From assembly GCF_015831345.1 (NCBI RefSeq), contig NZ_JADWYS010000001.1:3190618-3254617 (forward strand): DNA of 64,000 nt, given 5' to 3'. Made by a program: the position numbers and the translations under genes. Position 1 is the stretch's first letter, and every line of letters begins with the position of its first letter. Of the stretch, positions 1 through 8,757 are shown in pieces. The notes beneath the pieces were generated by a model. That model did no database searches and had not been told where the DNA came from. It saw only the letters and a list, made by a program, of their open reading frames with translations. The stretch comes from Caenimonas aquaedulcis. Lineage in GTDB: Bacteria; Pseudomonadota; Gammaproteobacteria; Burkholderiales; Burkholderiaceae_C.

Positions 1-1
1 C

Positions 2-136
2 GCCGACGAGGCCAAGGCCAAGGGCGAGCCCGCGCCGAAGTTCGACGGCGTCTCGCTGCGCCAGCGCGCCGTGCCCTTCCTGGACATGCTCAAGCGCTGC
101 CAGCAGGCCGGCGCCGAGGTCGTCTGGGGCGTGTAG
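2..136 (+). CDS. DUF1840 family protein, C-terminal 44 residues
   Basis: Partial gene entering from the left edge; the frame is open from base 2 and stops with TAG at 134-136. The visible tail reads SLRQRAVPFLDMLKRC and ends EVVWGV. A leucine-rich helix followed by a terminal WGV is characteristic of the short DUF1840 proteins of Betaproteobacteria, whose function is unknown. It converges on the Bug receptor gene whose stop lies 3 bases downstream, with no terminator between them. The start and N-terminal half lie outside the window, so the family call rests on the tail alone. Confidence 0.7.
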   Translation, partial: ADEAKAKGEPAPKFDGVSLRQRAVPFLDMLKRCQQAGAEVVWGV

Positions 137-139
137 CCC

Positions 140-1147
140 TCAGTCGACCTTCGCGCCGGAGTCCTTCACCACCTTCGCCCACTTCCTGTGTTCCGCGTCG
201 ATGTGGCGCGCGAACTCCGCCGGCGTGTCGCCGCTCGGGATCGCGCCTTGCGCCAGCATCTTCTCCTTGATCGCCGCGGTCCCCAGCGACCTGGCGACTT
301 CCTGCTGGATGCGGTTGACGATGTCGGGTGGGGTTCCGGCCGGCGCCAGCAGGCCGAACCAGGAGGTCGCGTCGAAGCCCTTGAGCCCCGCGGCCTCTTC
401 GATCGTCGGCACGTCGGGCAGGGCGCCCGAACGCTGGCGGCTCGTCACGGCCAGGGCCTTGAGCTTGCCCGCCTTGATCTGCGGGAGCGACGACGGCAGG
501 TTGTCGAACATCACGTCCATGGTGCCGCCGACCATGTCCAGGAGGGCGGGGCCCGAACCGCGATACGGGAAGTGCACGAGGTAGGTGCCCGTCATGCTCT
601 TGAACAATTCGCCGGCCAGGTGGATCGACGTGCCGTTGCCGCTCGAGGCCATGTTGATCTTGCCGGGATGCGACTTGGCGTACGCGATGAAGTCCCGCAC
701 GTTGTTGATGCCCAGCGCCTTTGCCTTCTCGGTCTGCATCTCCATCACGTTGGGCACGCCGGCCACCATGGTGATCGGCGCGAAGTCCTTGATCGGGTCA
801 TAGGGCAGCTTGTCGTACAGCGCGCGGTTGATGCCGTGCGTGCCCACGGTTCCCATGAGCAGCGTGTAGCCGTCCGGCGCGGACTTGGCGACGATGTCCG
901 CGCCCACGTTGCCGCCCGCGCCCGCGCGGTTGTCCACGATGAACTGCTGGCCGAACGCCTTCGACAACTCCGGCGCGACCGCGCGCGCGAGGATGTCTGT
1001 GGTGCCGCCCGCCGCGAACGGCACGACGATGCGCACCGGTTTGTTCGGCCAGGCGCCCTGCGCCAGCGACGGCAATGCGAGCGAGGCCGCGCCGGAGGCG
1101 AGGGCGCCGAGCACGAGGCGGCGCTGCGTGGAATGCAGGTGTGTCAT
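140..1147 (-). CDS. Bug-family (TctC) periplasmic solute receptor
   Basis: 335 residues. The N-terminus carries an RR pair and a hydrophobic stretch ([17 protein letters not shown]) ending near ALPSLAQG, so it is exported, possibly by the Tat route. The mature start has the family hallmark [18 protein letters not shown] and later the DNRAGAGGN loop. Bug proteins bind carboxylates or other small acids for a TctAB tripartite transporter. No tctA or tctB is visible, so this is an orphan receptor, as is common in Bordetella and Comamonadaceae. Start ATG at 1145-1147; an in-order paralogue lies 94 bases upstream. The ligand cannot be read from sequence. Confidence 0.9.
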   Translation of the reverse strand: MTHLHSTQRRLVLGALASGAASLALPSLAQGAWPNKPVRIVVPFAAGGTTDILARAVAPELSKAFGQQFIVDNRAGAGGNVGADIVAKSAPDGYTLLMGTVGTHGINRALYDKLPYDPIKDFAPITMVAGVPNVMEMQTEKAKALGINNVRDFIAYAKSHPGKINMASSGNGTSIHLAGELFKSMTGTYLVHFPYRGSGPALLDMVGGTMDVMFDNLPSSLPQIKAGKLKALAVTSRQRSGALPDVPTIEEAAGLKGFDATSWFGLLAPAGTPPDIVNRIQQEVARSLGTAAIKEKMLAQGAIPSGDTPAEFARHIDAEHRKWAKVVKDSGAKVD

Positions 1148-1197
1148 GGGGTCGTCTCCAGGATGCTTCTGGGGTTCATCGTAATGGATGTGGAATG

Positions 1198-1220
1198 AAA
1201 AAAGCCGCCCGAAGGCGGCT
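1198..1220 (-). terminator. Rho-independent terminator of the Bug gene at 1242-2234
   Basis: Read on the minus strand, AGCCGCC, loop TTCG, GGCGGCT is followed by a run of six T. It begins about 20 bases after the stop codon of the 1242-2234 gene. It should separate that transcript from the next Bug gene. Confidence 0.85.
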
Positions 1221-1241
1221 CTTTCGCGATGCCATGCGGCT

Positions 1242-2234
1242 TCAGTCGGCGTAGACGCCGGCGGCCTTGATGATCGGGCTCCATTTCTGGATTTCGGCGG
1301 CGACGAACTTCTTGTGCTCCGCCGGCTCCATGCGCTTGTCGCTCACGATCACCGCGCCCAGGCCTTCCTCGTTCTTGATGAACGCCGGGTCCTTGAGCGC
1401 GACCTTCAACGCGTCGTTCAGCTTCTTCTGCACGTCGGCGGGTGTGCCCTTGGGCGCGTAGAGGCCGTGCCAGATCGTGACCTGGAAGTCCTTCACGCCG
1501 GCTTCCTGCATCGTGGGCAGGTCCTTCAGCGCGGGCGTCGTCAGGCGCTTGGGCGTGGTGACGGCGAAGGCCTTCACCTTCTTCGCCTCGATCTGGCTGG
1601 AGGTGTTGGTGCTCTGGTCGCACATGATGTCGATCTGGCCGCCGATGAGGTCCGTCATCGCCGGGCCGGTGCCCTTGTACGGGACGGGCGTCATGTCGGT
1701 CTTCATGGCTTCCTGGAACAGCAGGCCGCACAGGTGCGAGGCCGAGCCGACGCCGGCGTTGCCCAGGTTGATCTTGCCCTTGTTCTGGCCGATCCAGGTG
1801 GTGAGTTCCTTGAAGTTGTTCGCGGGCAGCGAGGGCTTGCCGATGATCGTCATCGGCACGTCGTTGATCGCGCCCAGGTACTCGAAATCGGACTCGACCT
1901 TGAACGGGATGTTGCGCACCAGCGTGGGCATGGTGGCCATGCCGATGTGGTGGACGAGCAGCGTGTAGCCGTCGGGATTGGCCTTGGCGACCTTGTTGGC
2001 GCCGATGGAGCCGCCCGCGCCCGCCGCGTTGTCCACGACGATGCTGATGCCGCCCAGCGGCTTGCGCATGGCTTCGGCCAGGTCGCGCGCGACGCGGTCG
2101 GTCGGGCCGCCGGCCGCGAAGGGCACGACGATGGTGATGACCTTGCCGGAAGCCGGGAAGGGGTCGGCGGCGGTGGCGCCGAAAGCCGTGATCGCGAGCG
2201 CGATCGGGGCAAGGGTCTTGAAGAGCTTGTTCAT
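1242..2234 (-). CDS. Bug-family (TctC) periplasmic solute receptor
   Basis: 330 residues with a Sec signal peptide ([20 protein letters not shown]) and the Bug hallmarks [18 protein letters not shown] and [10 protein letters not shown] strong ribosome site, AAGGAG, lies 9 bases before the ATG at 2232-2234. Its own terminator follows, so it is probably monocistronic. As with the neighbouring paralogue there is no membrane subunit nearby, so it must borrow a TctAB pair from elsewhere or act in sensing. The two neighbouring Bug genes clearly differ in sequence and are not a recent duplication. Confidence 0.92.
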   Translation of the reverse strand: MNKLFKTLAPIALAITAFGATAADPFPASGKVITIVVPFAAGGPTDRVARDLAEAMRKPLGGISIVVDNAAGAGGSIGANKVAKANPDGYTLLVHHIGMATMPTLVRNIPFKVESDFEYLGAINDVPMTIIGKPSLPANNFKELTTWIGQNKGKINLGNAGVGSASHLCGLLFQEAMKTDMTPVPYKGTGPAMTDLIGGQIDIMCDQSTNTSSQIEAKKVKAFAVTTPKRLTTPALKDLPTMQEAGVKDFQVTIWHGLYAPKGTPADVQKKLNDALKVALKDPAFIKNEEGLGAVIVSDKRMEPAEHKKFVAAEIQKWSPIIKAAGVYAD

Positions 2235-2357
2235 GGGCGGATCACTCCTTGGTGCGATGCACGCATGGTAGGCGCACCAGGGCGCCTTGCCATCTCGGTA
2301 ACTACTTATCGGGATTGGGGAAAGCCCTCGACCGGGGCCGCCCAGCTCAGCCGCCCG

Positions 2358-3605
2358 CTACTTGTAGCTGCGCGCGTCCTCGATGACCTTGCCGTCGTTG
2401 GGCAGGCTGCCGGGCTGCAGCAGCTCGACGCCGCCGCGCAGCTTGGTCACATCGCGGATCGCCTCTCCGATGCGCGCGTCCAGCCCCTGGCTCATCGGGC
2501 TCGCCTCGACCTTGAGCGTCATCACGTCGTCGGCCATCTCCCCGCTCACGACCAGCCGGGCCTTCAGCACCTCCGGAAAGCGGCGCGCGATGTCCGCCAC
2601 CTGCCCCGGGTGCACGAACATGCCGCGGATCTTGGTCGTCTGGTCCGCGCGGCCCATCCAGCCCTTGATGCGCGTGTTGGTCCGCCCGGTGGGGCAGGAG
2701 CCTGGCAGGACCGCCGAGAGGTCGCCCGTGCCGAAACGGATCAGCGGGTAGGCGGGGTTGAGGGTGGTCACGACGACTTCGCCGACCTCGCCGTCCGCCA
2801 CCAGGTCGCCCGTGCCCGGACGCACGATCTCGAGGATGACGGACTCCTCCAGCACCATGCCCTCGAGCGCGGCGGTTTCGTAGGCGAGGAGGCCGAGGTC
2901 CGCGGTCGCGTAGCTCTGGAAGACCGTGATGCCCTGCTCGGCGAACCAGGTGCGCAGGCTCGGCGGCAGCGCCTCCCCGCCGGTGAGCGCCTTGCGCATG
3001 CTGGAGATGTCGCTGCCGGTTTCGCGCGCCTTCTCCACGAGGATGCGCAGGAAGCTGGGCGTGCCTGCGTAGGCCTCGGGCCGCAGTTCGGCGATGGCCT
3101 GCAGCTGCTGCTCGGTCTGGCCGACGCCGCCGGGAAAAACGCTGCAGCCCACGGCGTGCGCGCCGGATTCCATGATGAAGGCGCCCGGGGTCATGTGGTA
3201 GCTGAAGGCGTTGTGCACGAGCTCGCCGGAGCGAAAGCCCGCCGCGAACATCGCGCGCCCGACGCGCCAGTAGTCGCTGCCGGTGCCCTCCGGCTCGTAG
3301 ATCGGGCCGGGCGAGGCGTAGACGCGCGGCATCTTCGGGCCGCGCACCAGCGTGGAAAAGCCGCCGAAGGGATCGGCCGCGCGGCGCGCCTTCTGGCGCT
3401 CGAGCAGCTCGCTCTTGCGGGTGACGGGCAGCTTCGCCAGCGCATCGCGCGAGGCGATCGCGTCCGCGTCGACGCCCGCGAGGATCTCGGCGTACGCCGT
3501 GGAGTTGCGCTGCGCATGCGCGACCTGCTGCGGCAGGTCCAGCATCAGCTGCGCCTCCCGCGCCCCGGGGTCGCGCGCTTCCAGCGCGTCGAAATGTTCG
3601 CTCAT
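2358..3605 (-). CDS. PaaK-like phenylacetate-CoA ligase family protein
   Basis: 415 residues, the usual size for the short PaaK-type adenylate-forming CoA ligases, which activate an (aryl)carboxylic acid with ATP and CoA. The middle shows YATADLGLLAYE and the C-terminal part has GDLSAVLPG and KIRGMFVHPGQVADI, matching the family hinge and C-terminal domain. I chose the ATG at 3603-3605 because GGAGG lies just upstream and because the longer open frame upstream runs antisense-like over LivF. It is the last gene of the leftward Liv operon, 20 bases after livF. The context says it activates the transported acid; the substrate is unknown. Confidence 0.88.
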   Translation of the reverse strand: MSEHFDALEARDPGAREAQLMLDLPQQVAHAQRNSTAYAEILAGVDADAIASRDALAKLPVTRKSELLERQKARRAADPFGGFSTLVRGPKMPRVYASPGPIYEPEGTGSDYWRVGRAMFAAGFRSGELVHNAFSYHMTPGAFIMESGAHAVGCSVFPGGVGQTEQQLQAIAELRPEAYAGTPSFLRILVEKARETGSDISSMRKALTGGEALPPSLRTWFAEQGITVFQSYATADLGLLAYETAALEGMVLEESVILEIVRPGTGDLVADGEVGEVVVTTLNPAYPLIRFGTGDLSAVLPGSCPTGRTNTRIKGWMGRADQTTKIRGMFVHPGQVADIARRFPEVLKARLVVSGEMADDVMTLKVEASPMSQGLDARIGEAIRDVTKLRGGVELLQPGSLPNDGKVIEDARSYK

Positions 3606-3625
3606 GTGCTTCCCTCCGTGGGGCG

Positions 3626-4432
3626 TCAGGCCAGCCAGCGCTTGCGCCGCTTGTAGCTCTTCACGTCCCTGAAACTCTTCCGCTCGCCGCCGCCCATGCC
3701 GAGGTAGAACTCCTTGACGTCCTCGTTGGTTGCGAGCTCGGCCGCCTGCCCGTCCATCACGACACGTCCGCTCTCCATGATGTAGCCGTAGTCCGAATAC
3801 TTCAGCGCCATGCTGGTGTTCTGCTCCGCGAGGAGGAAGGTGACCTTCTCGCGCGCGTTGAGGTCCTTCACGATGTCGAAGACCTCCTGCACGATCTGCG
3901 GCGCGAGGCCCATCGACGGTTCGTCCAGCAGCACCATGCTCGGGTTGGCCATCAGCGCGCGGCCGATGGCGCACATCTGCTGCTCCCCGCCGGAGGTGTA
4001 GGCCGCCTGCGACGTGCGCCGCGTCTTGAGCCGCGGGAAGTACGTGTAGACCTTCTCGAGGTTGGCCGCGACTTCGCCCTTGCTCTTGCGGGTGTAGGCC
4101 CCGGTGAGGAGGTTCTCCTCGATGGTGAGGTGGGCGAAGCAATGCCGGCCCTCCATCACCTGCACGACCCCGCGCTCGACCAGGTCGGCCGGCGTGAGGT
4201 TTTCGATGCGCTCGCCGCGCAGCTCGATGGAGCCCTTGGTCACCGCGCCGCGCTCGCCCTTCAGCAGGTTCGAGACGGCGCGAAGGGTCGTCGTCTTGCC
4301 CGCGCCGTTGCCGCCGAGCAGCGCCACGATCCCGCCCTCGGGCACCTGCAGCGAAACACCCTTGAGCACGAGGATCACGTGGTTGTAGATGACCTCGATG
4401 CCGCTGACGTCGAGAAGGGCTTTCGCTTGCAT
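3626..4432 (-). CDS. livF: ABC transporter ATP-binding protein, LivF type
   Basis: 268 residues. Walker A GGNGAGKTTTLRA, signature SGGEQQMCAIGRAL and Walker B VLLDEPSMGLAP are all intact, so it should hydrolyse ATP for a branched-chain-amino-acid-type (HAAT) importer. The C-terminus carries a basic extension (SFRDVKSYKRRKRW) beyond the usual LivF end. Such tails occur in LivF copies from carboxylate/CoA-ligase clusters. The gene lies 25 bases downstream of the receptor gene. GGAG precedes the ATG at 4430-4432. Confidence 0.93.
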   Translation of the reverse strand: MQAKALLDVSGIEVIYNHVILVLKGVSLQVPEGGIVALLGGNGAGKTTTLRAVSNLLKGERGAVTKGSIELRGERIENLTPADLVERGVVQVMEGRHCFAHLTIEENLLTGAYTRKSKGEVAANLEKVYTYFPRLKTRRTSQAAYTSGGEQQMCAIGRALMANPSMVLLDEPSMGLAPQIVQEVFDIVKDLNAREKVTFLLAEQNTSMALKYSDYGYIMESGRVVMDGQAAELATNEDVKEFYLGMGGGERKSFRDVKSYKRRKRWLA

Positions 4433-4457
4433 GGCAGGTGCTCCGGGCGTCGCGATC

Positions 4458-5789
4458 TCAGGAAGCGCAGTCGGAAGCCGCGCGGCGCGTGAGCTTCTTG
4501 TCGGCCAGGTACTTGTCCGCGCCGGCCTTGACCATCGGCTTGATGATCTGCTCGTCGGCGGTGTAGTACTCCGGATGCACGATCCACTGCTTGCCGTCCC
4601 AGGTTTCGATGCGCGCGGTGGTGGAGCCCATGTGGTCGGCGCACGAGGTGCTGATCGGCTTCATCACCTGGTCGAGGCCCAGCGAGGCGAGCTTCTTCTG
4701 GTCGAGCGCGAGATTCTCCAGGCCCCAGCGGACCTGCTCGGGCGTCATGACCTTGCCCTTGCCGTAGCGCTCCTGCGCGCGGCGCACCGCTTCGACGCCC
4801 AGCGCCTGGATGATCACGCCGCGGGTGTACAGCACCGAGCCGACTTCATCCTTCGGGCCCGTGCCCCGGCCCTTGTCGTGGACGAACTTCAGGATGTCCT
4901 GGATGACCTTGGGCTGCGTGCCGGCCGTGTTGAGCGCGAGCGCGTTGTAGCCCTTCGCGCCTTCGCCGACGTCCTTGGTGTCGGGCTCGGCGCCGGCCCA
5001 CCATACGCCATACATCTTGTCGCGCGGGTAGCCCGTGGCCTGCGCTTCCTTGAGCGCGGTGGAGTTCATCACGCCCCAGCCCCACAGCAGCACGTAATCC
5101 GGGCGCAGCTGCCGCACCTGCAGCCAGGCGGCCTTCTGCTCGACGCCGGGGGCGGTCACCGGGATCAGGTCCAGCTTGAAGCCGTGCATGCGCTCGCGCT
5201 CCTGCAGGAGCGGGATCGGCTCCTTGCCGAAGGGCGAGTCGTGGTAGACGAGCGCGATCTTCTTGCCCTTGAGCTTGTCGAGACCGCCTTCCTTCTTGCC
5301 GATCGCCTGGATCAGGATGTCGGCGCCGGTCCAGTAGCTGCCCATGAGCGGGAAATTCCACTTGAAGGCATTGCCGTCCTGCGCGACCGACAGGCCGTAG
5401 CCCAGTGTGATCAGCGGGATTTTGTCCTTGTCCACCTTCTCGGTCAGCGCGAAGGTGATGCCGGTCGCCTGGGGATCGAACAGGGTCATGCCCGGCCGGC
5501 CCTTCAGGCGCTCGTAGCACTCCACGCCGCGGTCCGTGGCGTAACCGGTCTCGCATTCCTCGAACGTGAGCTTCACGCCGTTGATGCCGCCGTCGCGCGC
5601 ATTGATCATCTTCAGGTAATCCTGCTTGCCGTTCGCCCAGGGCGTGCCGTTGGGTGCGTACGGCCCGGTGCGGTAGGACAGCAGCGGGAAGAACTGCTCC
5701 TTGGCCTGCGCGAAGGCGACGCTCGGGGCGAGCGTCGCGGCGGCCGCAGTGATCGCCGCGAGGGCGAGTAGCTTTCTGGGCAACATCAT
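4458..5789 (-). CDS. ABC transporter substrate-binding protein, LivK type
   Basis: 443 residues with a signal peptide (LLALAAITAAAATLAPSVAFA) and a type I periplasmic binding fold of HAAT receptors (PLLSYRTGPYAPNGTPWANG near the start, KIALVYHDSPFGKE mid-protein). It is longer than classical LivK (about 370), as is common for receptors of aromatic or fatty acids. ATG ATG offers two adjacent starts. It lies between livM and livF in a single leftward operon, so it is the ligand-binding subunit of this importer. The ligand is inferred to be an organic acid from the two CoA ligases in the same operon. Confidence 0.92.
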   Translation of the reverse strand: MMLPRKLLALAAITAAAATLAPSVAFAQAKEQFFPLLSYRTGPYAPNGTPWANGKQDYLKMINARDGGINGVKLTFEECETGYATDRGVECYERLKGRPGMTLFDPQATGITFALTEKVDKDKIPLITLGYGLSVAQDGNAFKWNFPLMGSYWTGADILIQAIGKKEGGLDKLKGKKIALVYHDSPFGKEPIPLLQERERMHGFKLDLIPVTAPGVEQKAAWLQVRQLRPDYVLLWGWGVMNSTALKEAQATGYPRDKMYGVWWAGAEPDTKDVGEGAKGYNALALNTAGTQPKVIQDILKFVHDKGRGTGPKDEVGSVLYTRGVIIQALGVEAVRRAQERYGKGKVMTPEQVRWGLENLALDQKKLASLGLDQVMKPISTSCADHMGSTTARIETWDGKQWIVHPEYYTADEQIIKPMVKAGADKYLADKKLTRRAASDCAS

Positions 5790-5834
5790 GGTTTGTCTCC
5801 TTGGTTGAAGTGGGGGGTCACAGCGCGATGCGGG

Positions 5835-6911
5835 TCAATGGGGGAAGGGCCAGAGGCGCAGCTTCTGCTTGCCGGTGGACCAGAGCTTGGCGAGCCCGTG
5901 CGGCTCGACGATGAGGAACCACACGATCAGCGCGCCGAAGATCATGAGTTCGGCATGCGAGGCGGCTTCCGTGGAAACGGACAGTCCGACAAGCGACGCC
6001 GCGAAAGGCAGGAACTGGTTGAGGAAGATCGGCAGCACCACGATGAAGGCGGCGCCGAAGAACGCGCCCGTGATCGAGCCGAGCCCGCCGATGATCACCA
6101 TGAAGAGCAGGCGGAAGGAGACGTCCACGTTGAACGCGGCAGGCTCCCAGGCGCCGAGGTACACGAACGCCCACAGGGCCCCGGCCATCCCGACGATGAA
6201 GGAACTCACGGCGAAGGCGGTGAGCTTCGCGTAGACGGGGCGGATGCCGATCACCGCGGCGGCGACGTCCATGTCGCGGATCGCCATCCACTCGCGGCCA
6301 ATGGCGCTGCGCACGAGGTTCTTCGCGAGCAGGGCGACGATGCACAGCACCGTGAGGCAGAACCAGTACTTGCTCACGCCGCTTTCGATCGGCAGGCCGA
6401 ACACCTGCAGGCCGTTCACCGACACGGAGCCCGAGGGCGAATCGTTCACGAGCCATTTGATGCGCAGGAACATCCAGTCGGCGAAGAACTGCGCGGCCAG
6501 CGTCGCGACGGCGAGGTACAGGCCCTTCACGCGCAGGCTGGGCAGGCCGAAGACGATGCCGAAGGCCGTGGCGCACAGGCCGCCGAGGATGAGCGCGGGC
6601 ACGAGCGGCATGTCGGGGATGCGCACGAAGAAGTTGTACGCGCCGTACGCGCCCACGGCCATGAACGCGCCGGAGCCCAGCGAGATCTGCCCGCAGTAGC
6701 CGACCAGGATGTTCACGCCCAGCGCGGCGAGGGCCATGATGAGGAAGGGGATCAGGATCGCGCGGAAGTAGTAGTCCGACGCGAAGGACGGGACCACGAG
6801 GAACGCGAAGGCGAGCAGCGCGAGGATGGTCCAGCGGTCCTGCAGGATCGGGAAGATCTGCAGGTCCGCGCGGTAGCTGGTCTTGAACTGGCCGTTTTCC
6901 CGGTAGAGCAT
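5835..6911 (-). CDS. livM: ABC transporter permease, LivM type
   Basis: 358 residues with about nine to ten hydrophobic segments. The family signature NILVGYCGQISLGSGAFMAVG is replaced here by a close match around residues 85-105, and GSITGAFFGAAFIVVLP appears near the end. It pairs with LivH to form the membrane channel. The C-terminal tail (GLAKLWSTGKQKLRLWPFPH) is typical. It starts at ATG 6909-6911 after a 96-base gap from livH that contains two strong hairpins (6954-6976 and 6987-7029). Confidence 0.93.
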   Translation of the reverse strand: MLYRENGQFKTSYRADLQIFPILQDRWTILALLAFAFLVVPSFASDYYFRAILIPFLIMALAALGVNILVGYCGQISLGSGAFMAVGAYGAYNFFVRIPDMPLVPALILGGLCATAFGIVFGLPSLRVKGLYLAVATLAAQFFADWMFLRIKWLVNDSPSGSVSVNGLQVFGLPIESGVSKYWFCLTVLCIVALLAKNLVRSAIGREWMAIRDMDVAAAVIGIRPVYAKLTAFAVSSFIVGMAGALWAFVYLGAWEPAAFNVDVSFRLLFMVIIGGLGSITGAFFGAAFIVVLPIFLNQFLPFAASLVGLSVSTEAASHAELMIFGALIVWFLIVEPHGLAKLWSTGKQKLRLWPFPH

Positions 6912-6953
6912 CTCAAATGCCTAGATGATTTTTTGGTTCCGACACGCTTCGCT

Positions 6954-6976
6954 TAACTTTTGCTGCGCAAAAGTTA
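6954..6976 (-). other. Intra-operon hairpin between livH and livM
   Basis: TAACTTTTGC, loop TGC, GCAAAAGTTA: a 10-bp perfect stem in the 96-base gap between livH and livM, about 43 bases before the livM start. There is no T-run, so it is not a simple terminator. It may be an RNA-processing or mRNA-stability element. Confidence 0.6.
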
Positions 6977-6986
6977 GTCTGCACCG

Positions 6987-7029
6987 AAAGATCATTGACG
7001 GCGTATTTCATACGCGGTCAATGATCTTT
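6987..7029 (-). other. Large hairpin whose loop holds the livH stop codon
   Basis: AAAGATCATTGAC (6987-6999) pairs with GTCAATGATCTTT (7017-7029). After one G/G mismatch, GCGTA pairs with TACGC. The 5-base loop at 7006-7010 reads TGAAA on the minus strand and contains the livH TGA. The stem totals 18 bp. The left half codes for the last residues of LivH (KIIDRV). Confidence 0.75.
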
Positions 7030-7949
7030 TCGCCGAAGAGGCCCTGCGGCCGCACCAGCAGGAAGCCCAGCGCCAGCACGTAGGCGAACCAGATTTCGAT
7101 GCCGCCGCCGACCAGCGGACCGATGTACACCTCGGAGAGTTTTTCGCCCACGCCGATCACGAGGCCGCCGATGATCGCGCCCGGCACGGAGGTGAGGCCG
7201 CCCAGGATCACCACGGGCAGCGCGCGCAGCGCCACCGTCGCGAGCGAGAACTGCACGCCCAGCTTGCTGCCCCAGATCATCCCGGCGACGAGGGCCACGA
7301 CGCCCGCGACGCACCACACGATCACCCAGATGCGCGCGAGCGGGATGCCGATGGACTGCGCGGCCTGGTGGTCGTCCGCCACCGCGCGCAGCGCGCGGCC
7401 CGTGCCGGTTTTCTGGAAGAACAGGCTCAGCGCCGCGACCAGCACGGCCGCGATGCACGCGGCGTAGAGGTCTTCCTTGTTGACGAGGATGCCGCCCTGG
7501 AAGGTGTTTTCCAGGATGAACACGGGATCCTTGGGCATGCCGATGTCGATTTTGTAGATGCTGCTGCCGAACAGGGTCTGGCCCATGCCTTCGAGGAAGT
7601 AGGCGATGCCCAGCGTGGCCATCAGGAGCGTCGCGCCTTCCTGGTTCACCAGGTGGCGCAGCACGAGCTTCTCGACGAGCCACGCGACGACGAACATCAG
7701 CGCGCCCGCGAGCACGAAGGCCGCCATGTCCGCCAGCACCTTGTTCGACAGCCCGGTCCACTGCGGGATCCATTCGGAAAAGCGCGCCATCGCGAGCGCC
7801 GCGAACAGCACCATCGCGCCCTGCGCGAAGTTGAAGACGCCCGAGGCCTTGAAGATGAGGACGAAGCCCAGCGCGACGAGCGCGTAGAGCATGCCGGCCA
7901 TGAGGCCGCCGATGAGGGTTTCGAGGAAGAAGGCCATCGTGTCAGTCAC
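7008..7949 (-). CDS. livH: ABC transporter permease, LivH type
   Basis: 313 residues, all hydrophobic helices, with the family motifs GLMAGMLYALVALGFVLIF near the start and GLTSVPGAIIGGLVIGVGE near the end. It forms the translocation pore with LivM. Two starts are possible: GTG at 7947-7949, overlapping the livG stop by 8 bases, or ATG at 7935-7937 (MAFFLETL), 4 bases after it. Neither has a strong ribosome site, so translation is probably coupled to livG. The last six codons and the stop form one arm and the loop of a long hairpin. Confidence 0.92.
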   Translation of the reverse strand: MTDTMAFFLETLIGGLMAGMLYALVALGFVLIFKASGVFNFAQGAMVLFAALAMARFSEWIPQWTGLSNKVLADMAAFVLAGALMFVVAWLVEKLVLRHLVNQEGATLLMATLGIAYFLEGMGQTLFGSSIYKIDIGMPKDPVFILENTFQGGILVNKEDLYAACIAAVLVAALSLFFQKTGTGRALRAVADDHQAAQSIGIPLARIWVIVWCVAGVVALVAGMIWGSKLGVQFSLATVALRALPVVILGGLTSVPGAIIGGLVIGVGEKLSEVYIGPLVGGGIEIWFAYVLALGFLLVRPQGLFGEKIIDRV

Positions 7950-8757
7950 TCGTGCCGAGGTAGGCGTTGATCACCTCGGGGTTGTTTCGAACTTCGTCGG
8001 GCGTGCCGTCGCCGATCTTCTTGCCGTAGTCCAGCACCACGACGCGGTCGCTGATGTCCATCACCACGCCCATGTCGTGCTCGATCAGCACCACGGTCGT
8101 GCCGAACTCGTCGTTCACGTCCAGCACGAAGCGGCACATATCCTGCTTCTCCTCGACGTTCATGCCGGCCATCGGCTCGTCGAGCAGCAGCACCTGCGGC
8201 TCCATCGCGAGCGCGCGGCCGAGGTCGACGCGCTTCTGCAGGCCGTACGGCAGCTGCCCGACGGGTGTCTTGCGAAAGGCCTGGATCTCCAGGAAGTCGA
8301 TGATGTGCTCGACGAATTCGCGGTGCCGCATCTCCTCGCGCTCCGCGGGACCGATGCGCAGCGCCTGCATGAAAAGGTTGCTCTTGATGCGCAGGTTGCG
8401 CCCCGTCATGATGTTGTCCAGAACGCTCATGCCCTTGAAGAGGGCGAGGTTCTGGAAGGTGCGCGCCACGCCCATCACAGCGACCTGGTGGCTGTTCATG
8501 TGCTTGAAGGTCTTGCCGCGGAAGGTGATCGAGCCCTGCTGCGGCTGGTACACGCCGTTGATGCAGTTGAGCATCGAGCTCTTGCCCGCGCCGTTGGGCC
8601 CGATGATCGCGCGGATCTCGTGCTCGCGGACGTCGAAGGAGATGTCGGTGAGCGCCTTCACGCCGCCGAAGGCGAGCGAGATGTTCTGTACGTCGAGGAT
8701 GACCTCGCCGACCTTGCGCCTGGCGGCCGTCAGGTGTTCCGCGTCGGTCATGTTCAT
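7942..8757 (-). CDS. livG: ABC transporter ATP-binding protein, LivG type
   Basis: 271 residues from ATG at 8755-8757. Walker A GPNGAGKSSMLNCINGVYQP, signature PYGLQKRVDLGRALA and Walker B LLLDEPMAGM are intact; the PYG in place of the usual LSGGQ is common for LivG. The start overlaps the stop of the upstream CoA ligase as ATGA, so the two are translationally coupled. A second ATG two codons in is an alternative start. Confidence 0.93.
   Translation of the reverse strand: MNMTDAEHLTAARRKVGEVILDVQNISLAFGGVKALTDISFDVREHEIRAIIGPNGAGKSSMLNCINGVYQPQQGSITFRGKTFKHMNSHQVAVMGVARTFQNLALFKGMSVLDNIMTGRNLRIKSNLFMQALRIGPAEREEMRHREFVEHIIDFLEIQAFRKTPVGQLPYGLQKRVDLGRALAMEPQVLLLDEPMAGMNVEEKQDMCRFVLDVNDEFGTTVVLIEHDMGVVMDISDRVVVLDYGKKIGDGTPDEVRNNPEVINAYLGTSD

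Noticed and set aside
1188..3656. 822-codon plus-strand open frame
   Set aside because: Antisense to a Bug gene and the PaaK-like gene, crosses a terminator, and has no family features.
5793..6956. 387-codon plus-strand open frame opposite livM
   Set aside because: His/Glu/Arg-rich shadow of a membrane protein gene.
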